From contig NZ_RCVJ01000128.1 in the NCBI RefSeq assembly GCF_003667505.1, forward strand, positions 1 to 52,441: a stretch of 52,441 nt of DNA, read 5' to 3'. Positions 16,725 to 24,256 of this stretch are shown here, piece by piece; position 1 is the first letter of the stretch; each line of letters starts with the position of its first letter. Origin of the DNA: Micromonospora sp. BL4. GTDB lineage: Bacteria > Actinomycetota > Actinomycetes > Mycobacteriales > Micromonosporaceae. Made by a program: the position numbers and the translations under genes. The notes under the pieces are model-generated. The model had not been told where the DNA came from and ran no database searches. It worked only from the letters and a program-made list of their open reading frames with translations.

Positions 16725-18272
16725 TCATGGGCGTGGGTCGACCGTTCGCAACATGTTGACGAGACCGCCGATCGCCTGCAGTTGATCTGCAGTCAGCGGG
16801 TCCGTGGAGAAGTGCATAAGGTCGTTGCGAATGTGCCGCACAGCCTTGAGGGCATTAAGAAAAAGCTGCTGGTCTAGGCGCCACCTGAGTCGACGGAATT
16901 CGTCCTCCGGCTTGAGTAGGTGCTCGTACGCGCCGAGGGTCAGGTCCGCCGCGGAGTTCGTCTTGTTGGGCTTCATCGACGCCCCACGGATCTCGTCAAG
17001 CGTGAAGACCTCGTCGACTCGGCGTCGGAGTCGACGTTCGATCTCCTCGATCAGTGCCACCGGGCGGGCCATGGTTGCGAACTGTTGCGTCAGGTCGGCT
17101 GTTGTGACGATCCCCGTGATGGCTCCGTTGTCTTGGCCTCGAACCAGCACGTATCCGACGTTGTAGATTTCGCCAACCTCGGCCAGGAGGTCGGCGTCGT
17201 GATCGACGACGCGGACCGCGACCGTCGCGTCATGCAGTGTGGCCTCGCGGTTGGCGAGGTGTGCTTTGGCGATGGACTCCCAGCTGACAGCGCGCACCCC
17301 GCCGAACGCGTCGAACACGGCCAGTTGTGAGTAGTCGTGAGCGAGCATGTGCGTTATCGCCGCCGCGAGCGTGTCGTCCGCGTCCACGCTGAGTACCGGC
17401 CGGTTGGCCGACTCAAGATCACCTATGCGGAGCGACACCGGTGGAAGATCCTCGGCTGCCACCGCTTCGGCAGGCGCTGGGATCCGGGTCCTCTCAACCG
17501 GCCGGACGACATCCGGCTCCGGCTCCACACTCACCGGAACCAGCTCGATCGTGTTGTCGATCCAGCCTTCGGTAAAGGGAGGGCGGGTGGTGAGGCCCCG
17601 ATCCGAGAGGTCCGCCTCGATTTCCGCCACCACACCTGCAGTTCGGCGGCCCGCGTTCCACATCCCCAGGAAGTCTCGGATGCTCAGGCGAGGGGCGGAC
17701 GGTGCGCCCTCGTCGCCGGCCCGGTCGAGAAGCTCATCGCGGGTAGCGAAGGTGTTCTCGCCGGCCTCGCCAGGATCCCGGCCGGGATCGGTACCGTGCT
17801 CGGCTAGGTATGTGACCCGTCGTACCGCATCATGCCTGCGCAGTTCAAACACGGTCAACAGCGAGCCCATTGAGCTGTGCAGGTCAGGAAGGACGGCGCT
17901 ACGCGGCACATCGGTGCGTAGCCAGGTTACGGGCCGGACGTGTCGGAATCCCAGGGGAGCCTCAGCACGATATTCGTATCCACCGGATACTCTGCCGATC
18001 GCAAGCTGCTCGCGTCGCCGTAGTGGGACGACCAACAGGTCGTCGTCCTTGATCCGGCTGAGAAAGCGCCAGAGCTGGCCGGTCCAGTTGGCTATGACGG
18101 CGCTGCTCCGGTCCGGGTAGGCATCCCGCACGAGCTCCCGCAGTTCGGCACGGGTCTCGATAGCCGAAAGGTCTCCGAGTTCGGGCCAACCCGCGATGGC
18201 CAGACCTTCGCGCAGCGCCGCGTCCTCACGTTCGCCATCCCGACCGGCTCGCACCATCCACGCCGCAGTCAC
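16725..18272 (-). CDS. PUA-like / CBS-pair / HEPN multidomain protein (probable defence effector)
   Basis: A 515-residue protein starting at GTG 18272 with GGGG upstream. Residues 5-150 (WMVRAGRDGEREDAAL, IAGWPELGDLS) resemble the PUA/EVE-like N-terminal domain of restriction-type proteins, which often reads modified nucleic acid. A helical segment (196-245, with WIDNTIEL) follows. Two CBS motifs (about 280-345 and 347-405) usually bind adenine nucleotides. The C-terminal helical domain (about 405-515) carries Arg482-Asn-Asp-Leu-Met-His487, a complete HEPN ribonuclease motif. A sensor, a nucleotide switch and an RNase on one chain is my inference. It lies convergent to mrr at the edge of the island. 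Confidence 0.82.
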   Translation of the reverse strand: MTAAWMVRAGRDGEREDAALREGLAIAGWPELGDLSAIETRAELRELVRDAYPDRSSAVIANWTGQLWRFLSRIKDDDLLVVPLRRREQLAIGRVSGGYEYRAEAPLGFRHVRPVTWLRTDVPRSAVLPDLHSSMGSLLTVFELRRHDAVRRVTYLAEHGTDPGRDPGEAGENTFATRDELLDRAGDEGAPSAPRLSIRDFLGMWNAGRRTAGVVAEIEADLSDRGLTTRPPFTEGWIDNTIELVPVSVEPEPDVVRPVERTRIPAPAEAVAAEDLPPVSLRIGDLESANRPVLSVDADDTLAAAITHMLAHDYSQLAVFDAFGGVRAVSWESIAKAHLANREATLHDATVAVRVVDHDADLLAEVGEIYNVGYVLVRGQDNGAITGIVTTADLTQQFATMARPVALIEEIERRLRRRVDEVFTLDEIRGASMKPNKTNSAADLTLGAYEHLLKPEDEFRRLRWRLDQQLFLNALKAVRHIRNDLMHFSTDPLTADQLQAIGGLVNMLRTVDPRP

Positions 18273-18411
18273 AGTTGATCCCCGCCCGTCCTCGGCAACC
18301 CTGGGCAGAGATATTAGTCGGACACGACGCGAGGTGATGCCCCTGATTCACCGCGCGCCAGGCCAGCTCGTGCCTAAACCGCGGTGGCGATCGTCTGAAT
18401 CGGGCTTCGCC

Positions 18412-18609
18412 TCAGCCTGCCTGATCTATCGCGGAGGAAAGCATTCTGCGCCAAGCGTCGTGCGAGAGAACCAGGGTTGGCCCGGTAGGATCCTTTGAAT
18501 CGCGGACGGCGACGACGCCGGGGAGGTTAGTGGCGACCTCGACGCAGTTGCCGCCGTTGCCGCCGCTGCGGGTGCTCTTGCGCCAAACGGCGCCGGTCAG
18601 GTCAGTCAT
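18412..18609 (-). CDS. DUF397 domain protein
   Basis: A 65-residue protein with the classic DUF397 layout: WRKSTRSGGNGGNCVEV, then VAVRDSKDP, then a closing LVLSHDAWRRML. The family is abundant in Streptomyces and relatives and is almost always next to a DUF5753-type helix-turn-helix regulator, as here. Its start overlaps the regulator's last 8 bp, implying coupled translation. These pairs are annotated as Scr1-like toxin-antitoxin or developmental (bld/abaA-like) regulators; the mechanism for this copy is unknown. Confidence 0.93.
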   Translation of the reverse strand: MTDLTGAVWRKSTRSGGNGGNCVEVATNLPGVVAVRDSKDPTGPTLVLSHDAWRRMLSSAIDQAG

Positions 18610-19492
18610 GTCGCATCTCCGCTATGACGCTCTTGATCATGTCCATCGATTGTGCCTCATCGAGAGCCAGCCGCTCCAGACCACGCCATACGTCGCGGTA
18701 GGCAGCCAGTTCGTCAGGCTTGTCGAGGTAGAGCGCGCCAGTCAACGATTCGCTGTACGCCACCGACGGCTCCGGCGCAGTTCTCCCGCCGTTGGTCGCC
18801 GGAAAGTCGAGGATCACGAACGAGCCCGCGACCGCGCCGGGGTGCGGTCCGGCGGCGAAGGGCAGCACCCGCACGGACGCGTTCGGCATCTCTCCGGCGC
18901 CCAGGAGGCGACCGAGCTGCTCGACCATGACGCCCCGGCTACCGACAGTCCGACGCAGCACCGCCTCCGAGAGCACGGCATTCAACCGGGGCGGCTGCGG
19001 CAGCCGCCGAGTCAGCAACCCTTGCCGTTGTAGCCGCACCTCCACCGACCGATCGCGATCCTCTTCACCGATAGACGGTTGGTCCAGCCGGGCGAGGCCG
19101 AGCGCATACTCCCGTGTCTGAAGCAGGCCAGGGATCAGTGTTTCCTCGTACTCCCGTAGGTGGGCGGCGGCGGATTCCAGCCCCACGTACAGCTCGAACC
19201 AGTTCGGCACCGCATCCCCGTACGCGTGCCACCAGCCCTTCGACTTCGTCTCCACGGCGAGCCCGCGCATCGCCTCGGTCATTTCCGGCGACACCCCGTA
19301 CAGCTCGCACATCGCCTTGACGTCGAGCACCCGGACCGAGCCTTGGCCGCATTCGAGGCGCCAGATCTTCTGCCGGCTGTATTCGAGGGCTTCGGCGGCG
19401 GCGTCGAGCGTCACCCCGGCCTCGTTGCGGAACTGCCGTAGCAGCCGGCCGAGTTGCCGACGCGGCACGGTCGATCCGATGTCTTCGGGCAT
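18602..19492 (-). CDS. XRE helix-turn-helix regulator with DUF5753 domain (Scr1-like)
   Basis: A 296-residue regulator. I chose the ATG at 19492 because GGGAG lies seven bases upstream; an in-frame ATG at 19513 lacks a ribosome site. The HTH_31-type domain (about 10-65, LGRLLRQFRNEAGVTLDAAAE) is followed by DUF5753 (about 95-285, with EETLIPGLLQTREYA and the SVRVLPF segment). It pairs with the DUF397 gene, which it overlaps. A promoter candidate and a palindrome lie just upstream, consistent with autoregulation. Whether it controls the neighbouring defence genes cannot be judged from sequence. Confidence 0.94.
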   Translation of the reverse strand: MPEDIGSTVPRRQLGRLLRQFRNEAGVTLDAAAEALEYSRQKIWRLECGQGSVRVLDVKAMCELYGVSPEMTEAMRGLAVETKSKGWWHAYGDAVPNWFELYVGLESAAAHLREYEETLIPGLLQTREYALGLARLDQPSIGEEDRDRSVEVRLQRQGLLTRRLPQPPRLNAVLSEAVLRRTVGSRGVMVEQLGRLLGAGEMPNASVRVLPFAAGPHPGAVAGSFVILDFPATNGGRTAPEPSVAYSESLTGALYLDKPDELAAYRDVWRGLERLALDEAQSMDMIKSVIAEMRHD

Positions 19493-19512
19493 CCGCACAC
19501 TCCCTGGTTCCA

Positions 19513-19530
19513 TCACGCAACACTGCGTGA
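19513..19530. promoter_or_regulatory. Palindromic operator candidate upstream of the XRE regulator
   Basis: The perfect inverted repeat TCACGCA-ACAC-TGCGTGA lies about 20 bp upstream of the regulator's ATG and downstream of its predicted promoter. This is the expected place for an autorepressor site. A second small palindrome, GACTG-TCG-CAGTC, occurs nearer the DivIVA-like gene. Confidence 0.5.
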
Positions 19531-19543
19531 CCCGCTCCTGCAA

Positions 19544-19572
19544 CTCCTACGGGTTTCAACAAAGAAAGTCAA
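19544..19572 (-). promoter_or_regulatory. Candidate promoter of the XRE/DUF397 operon
   Basis: On the minus strand, a -35 box TTGACT (19567-19572) is followed after 17 bases by TAGGAG (19544-19549), close to the actinobacterial TAGGAT -10. The palindrome at 19513-19530 would then lie within the early transcribed region. Confidence 0.45.
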
Positions 19573-19724
19573 TGCACAACGGCGAAATTGCGGTGTGGAA
19601 CGTTGCTCTTTCACTGCGGACTGTCGCAGTCTGATCACAGCACGGCGGCCGGCCGGTCCCCCCGAGCGGCCGCCGTCCTTCCCCGAACACCCCTCGCCCC
19701 TCCGCATCAGGAAGGCAGGCAGAC

Positions 19725-20024
19725 ATGAACGCCAGAAACCAGCGACCAGGGCCGCCGAGCGGCGGTACGACGTATCGCTCCACCGCGGACACCGGTCTGT
19801 TGCCATGGCAGGTGCGCGAGCGCCGCTTCGCGCCGACCGGGCTCGGACGTCGCGGTCTGAACCCCGACGACGTGTATGCATTCCTCGACCGGGTTGCCGT
19901 CGACATGGCCGCCGTCTACGCCGCTCTCGCGGAGAGTCGTCGCGAGACCGCCCGGATCAAGGCCGGGCTGCGTCGCTGGCAGACCGATCAGGCCCGCGCC
20001 CGCAACGAGCGGGACCAGGCCTAA
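19725..20024 (+). CDS. DivIVA-domain small protein
   Basis: A 99-residue protein. The core (about 33-95), with RRFAPTGLGRRGLNPDDV, YAFLDRVAVDMAAVY and then an Arg/Ala-rich helix, matches the DivIVA N-terminal membrane-curvature module and start of its coiled coil. It is far shorter than Wag31/DivIVA. Such short versions occur in actinobacterial accessory regions beside DUF397/HTH genes, often with small partners. It may bind membrane or a larger coiled-coil protein. Its TAA stop overlaps the next ATG (TAATG), so the pair is co-translated. Confidence 0.83.
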   Translation: MNARNQRPGPPSGGTTYRSTADTGLLPWQVRERRFAPTGLGRRGLNPDDVYAFLDRVAVDMAAVYAALAESRRETARIKAGLRRWQTDQARARNERDQA

Positions 20025-20275
20025 TGAGCCAGCGGTACGTCATCCACCTGCCCGTCGTGGCCACCGATCTGCCCGCCGCGCAGCGCCTGGCCCGGGTCAT
20101 CGGCCGGTGGATGGCGGTGCTGCCCATGGCGGACCCGGGGGAGACCACCGTCTCCGAAGAGGACCAGCAGTTCCTCCGCCACCGGGTCTTCTGCGACCTG
20201 CGGCTGCCTGGCGGCCGGCGCTGCCTCCTCCGCGACGGGCACGACGGCCCCTGCGCCCGCCGGCTGCGCAGATGA
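20024..20275 (+). CDS. Small protein coupled to the DivIVA-like gene
   Basis: An 83-residue protein whose ATG shares a base with the preceding TAA. I do not recognise a named family. It begins with a beta-strand-like VIHLPVVATDL, then a helix (AAQRLARVIGRWMAVL). It ends in a Cys-containing segment (FCDLRLPGGRRCLLRDGHDGPC) whose Cys/His spacing could bind zinc or form a disulfide. Strong GC3 and the overlap with the upstream gene support it as real. A strong hairpin follows 18 bp after its stop, ending this two-gene transcript. Confidence 0.75.
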   Translation: MSQRYVIHLPVVATDLPAAQRLARVIGRWMAVLPMADPGETTVSEEDQQFLRHRVFCDLRLPGGRRCLLRDGHDGPCARRLRR

Positions 20276-20293
20276 CCGTTGCGTCTTAACGGA

Positions 20294-20325
20294 CAGGCCA
20301 CCTTCCGGGTGCGGAAGGTGGCCTG
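20294..20325. terminator. Strong bidirectional hairpin terminator
   Basis: A perfect 14-bp stem (20294-20307 with 20312-20325, arms CAGGCCACCTTCCG and its complement) has a 4-base loop. It lies between the converging ends of the 83-residue protein gene and the BNR propeller gene. No long U tract follows, as is usual in actinomycetes. Confidence 0.8.
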
Positions 20326-20358
20326 TGAGCGCGTCAGACGCGACGAACTACCGGTTGA

Positions 20359-22746
20359 TCAGCCCGCTCGGCAGGAGGCGAGCACGCCGATCACGCCGAC
20401 ACCGGTCGGCTTGAGCGGCAGCCTGGTCGACGCTGCCGGGCAGCGGGGCACGGTGAGGTCGTAGACGCCCCGCCCGAAGGTCGCCGCGGTGAGCTGCCGG
20501 CTCGGCTCGTGGTAACGCAGGTACATCACGGCTGCCTGCGGCAGGTTGGTGCCGAGCGCCGCCCACTCGCCACCGTTCCATGCCGACATGAACACCCCGA
20601 CGTCGGTGCCGACCAGCAGCAGGCCGTCGGCGGTCGGGACGACGAAGTTCACCGGCGCGTCCGGCAGGCCCCGGCCGATGTTGCTCCAGGTACGACCGCC
20701 GTCGCGGGTCATCATCACGTGCGACCGGTCGCTACCGGACCGGAAGGCGGAGAAGGTGGCGTAGGCGATGTTCTTGTCGGCGGGGTTCACCGCCACCCGG
20801 GTGACCCAGGTGCCGGGCAGTTGCCCCGGGTTGACCTGCTGCCAGTTCTGTCCGAGGTCGTCGGTCCACCACAGCCTGCCGTCGTCGGTGCCGACGTAGA
20901 GCTTGTTGCCGTCGGTGGGCGCGGCGGCGACGGTGGTGATCGTGCCCCACGGGTAGCCGTTCGGGTCGTTGGGTCCGCCGCCGGTGAGGTCGGGGCTGAT
21001 CGGCGTCCAGGTGCGGCCGTTGTCCGTCGAGCGGTTGAGGATGTTCCCGGCGTAGTACATGACGTTCGGGTCGCTCGGGTCGAACTGCAGCGGGGTCAGC
21101 CAGTTGCGCCGCTCCGACGTCGTCTGGCCGATGCCGATGCTCTGGCGGGGGGTGCCGCCGGAGTTCTCCGACCGGTAGCAGGAGCCGTACTGGCTGCACC
21201 CGAACACGATGTTCGGGGCCTCCGGGTGGATGACCACCTGGAGGCCGTCACCGCAGCCGATGGCGTTCCACGGGCCACCGACACCGTTGTAGCCGCGGTT
21301 GCAGCCGTTGTCCTGCGCGCCACCGACCTTCAGCGCCTGATCGGTCTGCGCCACGTCCACCGTGTAGAACTGGGTGTAGGGCTCGTAGGTCGCCTTGACC
21401 CAGTCGCTCGCGCCGTTCGCCTCGGATCGGTAGAGGCCGCCGTCGTTGCCCAGGTAGACCCGCCCGGGCACCTTCGGGTCCCAGCGCATCGCGTGCTGGT
21501 CGGCGTGCACGCCGCTGACCGACGAGAAGCTCTGCGCGCCGTTGGTCGAGCGCATCAGGTTGACCCCGGTGAGGAAGACGTGGTCGGAGTTGCCGGGGTC
21601 GACGAAGAGCTTGCCGAACCACCAGCTGAACGTGGACTGGGATGCCTGACCGGCGGTGACCGGGGTCTGCGTCCAGCTGTCGCCGCCGTCGTCGGAGCGG
21701 TAGAAGGCGCGGAACGGGCCGAGTGCGGTGCCGACGTACGCGTACAGCCGCTGGGGGTTGTCCGGGGCGACCGCGATGCCCCAGCGGCCCTGGTCGGCGT
21801 CGGTGGGCAGGCCGTTGGTCATCCGCGACCAGGTGCGGCCGGCGTCGTCGGAGCGCCAGAGGCTGGAGCCGAGCCCGCCGTAGGTGCGCTGATGTGGTTC
21901 GCGCAGGTGGTCCCACATGGCCGCGTACATTCGGCGCGGGTTGCTCGGGTCGATGACGACCTCGGTGGCGCCGGTGGTGGCGTTCGGCGGCGTGAGCACC
22001 TGCTTCCAGCTGTTTCCACCGTTCTCCGAGAGGTAGACGCCGCGCTGGCCACCCGGTACGAAGAGGTTGCCGCTGGCGGCGGCGAAGATCCGGTCCTCGT
22101 TGCTCGGGTCGATGGCGAAGCGGCCGATGGCGTGGCTGTCCTTCAGGCCGACGTGCCGCCAGGTCCTGCCTCGGTCCTTCGAGCGGTAGATGCCGTCGCC
22201 GCCGAAGGTGATCGAGCCGCCACCCGGCTGGGCCTCGCCGGTGCCGGCGAAGAGGACGCCGTCGCTGGTCATCGCGACCGCGCCCATGCTCTGCGTCCCG
22301 TCGTCCGGCCAGGCCGTCTCGAACGTGGCGCCGGCGTCGTCGGACTTCCAGACGCCGCCGGAGGCGGCGGCGATGAAGATCTGGTCGGGGACCTGCGGGT
22401 CGACGGCGATGTCCACGACCCGGCCGCCGATGTTGCTGGGCCCGAAGAAGTTCCATTTCCGCTGCGCCAGGTGGCGGTAGAGGAGGCGGGTGCGCAGGTT
22501 GAGATCGTGGGCCTCGCCGCGAGCCTTCGTGTACTTGGTGACCGAGAGGTCCCGGCTGCCGTCGCTCATCCGCTGGGCGGTCATCCACTCGTCGGGGACT
22601 TCCATCGGACCGGTGGGCGAGTTGGTGGCCAGCGACTCCTGGACCGGTCGGGGTGCGGACGAGGCGGTCAGCGCCAGCGCGATGACCAGCCCCAGGCTCG
22701 TTGTCATCGCGAGGCCGCGATACCGTCGGACGAGCGTGAGTCTCAT
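20359..22746 (-). CDS. Secreted BNR/Asp-box beta-propeller protein
   Basis: A 795-residue exported protein. The ATG at 22746 follows GGGAG and begins a signal peptide (LVRRY, then a hydrophobic core, cut near SSAPRPV). At least eight Asp-box-type motifs are visible, for example SKDRGRTWRHV, SENGGNSWKQV, SDDAGRTWSRM, SDDGGDSWTQT, STDNGRTWTPI and TRDGGRTWSNI, spaced as blades of sialidase/VPS10-like propellers. The sialidase Arg triad or a glycosidase acid was not recognised, so catalysis is unproven. It may bind or cleave polysaccharide. It is separate from the ABC sugar operon upstream but on the same strand, and ends at a shared terminator. Confidence 0.87.
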   Translation of the reverse strand: MRLTLVRRYRGLAMTTSLGLVIALALTASSAPRPVQESLATNSPTGPMEVPDEWMTAQRMSDGSRDLSVTKYTKARGEAHDLNLRTRLLYRHLAQRKWNFFGPSNIGGRVVDIAVDPQVPDQIFIAAASGGVWKSDDAGATFETAWPDDGTQSMGAVAMTSDGVLFAGTGEAQPGGGSITFGGDGIYRSKDRGRTWRHVGLKDSHAIGRFAIDPSNEDRIFAAASGNLFVPGGQRGVYLSENGGNSWKQVLTPPNATTGATEVVIDPSNPRRMYAAMWDHLREPHQRTYGGLGSSLWRSDDAGRTWSRMTNGLPTDADQGRWGIAVAPDNPQRLYAYVGTALGPFRAFYRSDDGGDSWTQTPVTAGQASQSTFSWWFGKLFVDPGNSDHVFLTGVNLMRSTNGAQSFSSVSGVHADQHAMRWDPKVPGRVYLGNDGGLYRSEANGASDWVKATYEPYTQFYTVDVAQTDQALKVGGAQDNGCNRGYNGVGGPWNAIGCGDGLQVVIHPEAPNIVFGCSQYGSCYRSENSGGTPRQSIGIGQTTSERRNWLTPLQFDPSDPNVMYYAGNILNRSTDNGRTWTPISPDLTGGGPNDPNGYPWGTITTVAAAPTDGNKLYVGTDDGRLWWTDDLGQNWQQVNPGQLPGTWVTRVAVNPADKNIAYATFSAFRSGSDRSHVMMTRDGGRTWSNIGRGLPDAPVNFVVPTADGLLLVGTDVGVFMSAWNGGEWAALGTNLPQAAVMYLRYHEPSRQLTAATFGRGVYDLTVPRCPAASTRLPLKPTGVGVIGVLASCRAG

Positions 22747-22888
22747 GCAGTCTCCCTGTCCACGCGCCGTGGCGACCGGAAAGTGGTCTACAGTGCGCAC
22801 GCTAGACAGTGGAGTGACCGACGTCACCCAGCACGTGTTGCGAATCGACCTGTCTGATTAGGACAGCTGTCGAGAACGGCTTTGATCG

Positions 22889-23356
22889 TCAGTTGCTCTG
22901 GAACTCGGGTAGGCCGGCATCGTCCGAGTCCGGTCCGACCACCGCGGTCAGCGTCGTTCCGTCCGCGCAGAGCGCGGTGGCCCGCAGGTACGTCCGTCGT
23001 TCCTCCGCCCGCATCAGCACCTCGGCCTCGAACACCTCGTCCTCGGCGCGCAGCAGGTCGATGTCGCCACGGCCTTCGTAGTGGGCGCGGACGTCCAGCG
23101 GGGTCATCCGGATGGTGGCCGCGACCGTGGTCAGGGCGCCCTGCTCGACCACCGAGGTGACCCGCGCGCCGTCCGGCAGGAGCAGGCCGGTGACCTGGCT
23201 GTCCACCTCGGCGTCGGCGTCCAGTGGCACCCGGTCGCAGCTGGGCAGGTTCGCGAGCATGCCCGGCCCCCGGCCGGTGGGCTGCCCCGCGTCCGTGCCG
23301 CCGCAGGCGACAAGCAATGGAACCGTGACGACGACGGCGAACATCCGGAGTCTCAC
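22889..23356 (-). CDS. Small lipoprotein at the end of the ABC operon
   Basis: A 155-residue protein with a signal peptide and lipobox ending at Cys18 (LLVAC). The mature part has two cysteines (LPSCDRV and TALCADG) and alternating strands and helices. No family is recognised. It begins 18 bp after the ABC permease gene on the same strand and is therefore probably the last gene of that operon. A role beside the transporter outside the membrane is possible but not shown. Confidence 0.8.
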   Translation of the reverse strand: MRLRMFAVVVTVPLLVACGGTDAGQPTGRGPGMLANLPSCDRVPLDADAEVDSQVTGLLLPDGARVTSVVEQGALTTVAATIRMTPLDVRAHYEGRGDIDLLRAEDEVFEAEVLMRAEERRTYLRATALCADGTTLTAVVGPDSDDAGLPEFQSN

Positions 23357-23374
23357 CGCAGCAGGATGTCACGC

Positions 23375-24256
23375 TCAGCGCAGCACCCGCCAGCGTCGCA
23401 CCATCAGCAGCAGCGCGGTGATGATGACCGCGGTGACCACCATGAGGACGCTCGTGATCATGGCTCCGTAGGCGAAGCCGGAGAACTCGAAGACCTGGTC
23501 GAAGATGTAGACCGGCAGGTAGAGCGTGGCGTTGGCGGGCCGGCCGTCGGTGAGGACGTACGCCGGCACGAAGTTGACCTGCAGGGTGAGGATCGTGTCG
23601 CGGACGGCGAGCAGCAGCAGCACCGGCGCGAGCAGCGGCAGCGTGAGCCGGCGCAACTGGCCGAACGGGCCGCAGCCCTCCAGGGCCGCCGCCTCGTACA
23701 GCCGGCCGTCGAGCATCCGCCGGGCGGCGAGCACGACGATGAACCCCTCACCGATCGGGAACGCGAGCATCAGCGCCACCGCCAACCGCGCGGAGCCGGG
23801 CTCCGCGAGCCAGTTCATGCCCGGATGGCCGAAGAGCCCGAGCAGTTGGTTGAGCGGGCCGTAGAGCGGATTGAGCACCCACAGGAAGAGCACCGCCAGG
23901 GCCACGTCGGGTACGACCGTCGGCAGGTAGACCGCGACCCGGAACCAGCGGCCGCCAGGGCGGGGCGCCGCCAACAGCAACCCGAGCCCGATGGCGGCCA
24001 GCAGCCGCAGCGGTACGGCCAGCGCCAGGTGGATAGCGGAGGCCCGGATGCTGTCGGCGAGGAAACCGTCGGCGAGCAGGCGGCGCGCGTTGTCCAAGCC
24101 GACGAACCGTGGGTCCCGGGTCAGTCCGGTGTGGTCGGTGAACGCGTAGCCGACGTTGAGCAGGGCGGGCAGCGCGATCAGCAGCGCGACCGCCACCACG
24201 TACGGCGCGAGGAACGCCCACGCGGTCAGCGGCCGGCTGACCCGGCCGTTGCTCAC
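23375..24256 (-). CDS. Sugar ABC transporter permease (MalF/UgpA type)
   Basis: A 293-residue inner-membrane permease. I chose the GTG at 24256 because it overlaps the ATPase stop as GTGA; a longer frame adds 26 Arg-rich residues. About six hydrophobic helices are visible, beginning with the WAFLAPYVVAVALLIALP signature of this permease group. The cytoplasmic EAA loop is YEAAALEGCGPFGQLRRLTLP, which contacts the ATPase. With the second permease, lipoprotein binding protein and ATPase it forms a CUT1-type importer. The substrate is not determinable here. Confidence 0.93.
   Translation of the reverse strand: MSNGRVSRPLTAWAFLAPYVVAVALLIALPALLNVGYAFTDHTGLTRDPRFVGLDNARRLLADGFLADSIRASAIHLALAVPLRLLAAIGLGLLLAAPRPGGRWFRVAVYLPTVVPDVALAVLFLWVLNPLYGPLNQLLGLFGHPGMNWLAEPGSARLAVALMLAFPIGEGFIVVLAARRMLDGRLYEAAALEGCGPFGQLRRLTLPLLAPVLLLLAVRDTILTLQVNFVPAYVLTDGRPANATLYLPVYIFDQVFEFSGFAYGAMITSVLMVVTAVIITALLLMVRRWRVLR

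Noticed and set aside
20509..22857. A 782-codon plus-strand frame
   Set aside because: It lies antisense to the BNR propeller gene and has low-complexity Val/Arg/Gly composition, as expected of a shadow frame.
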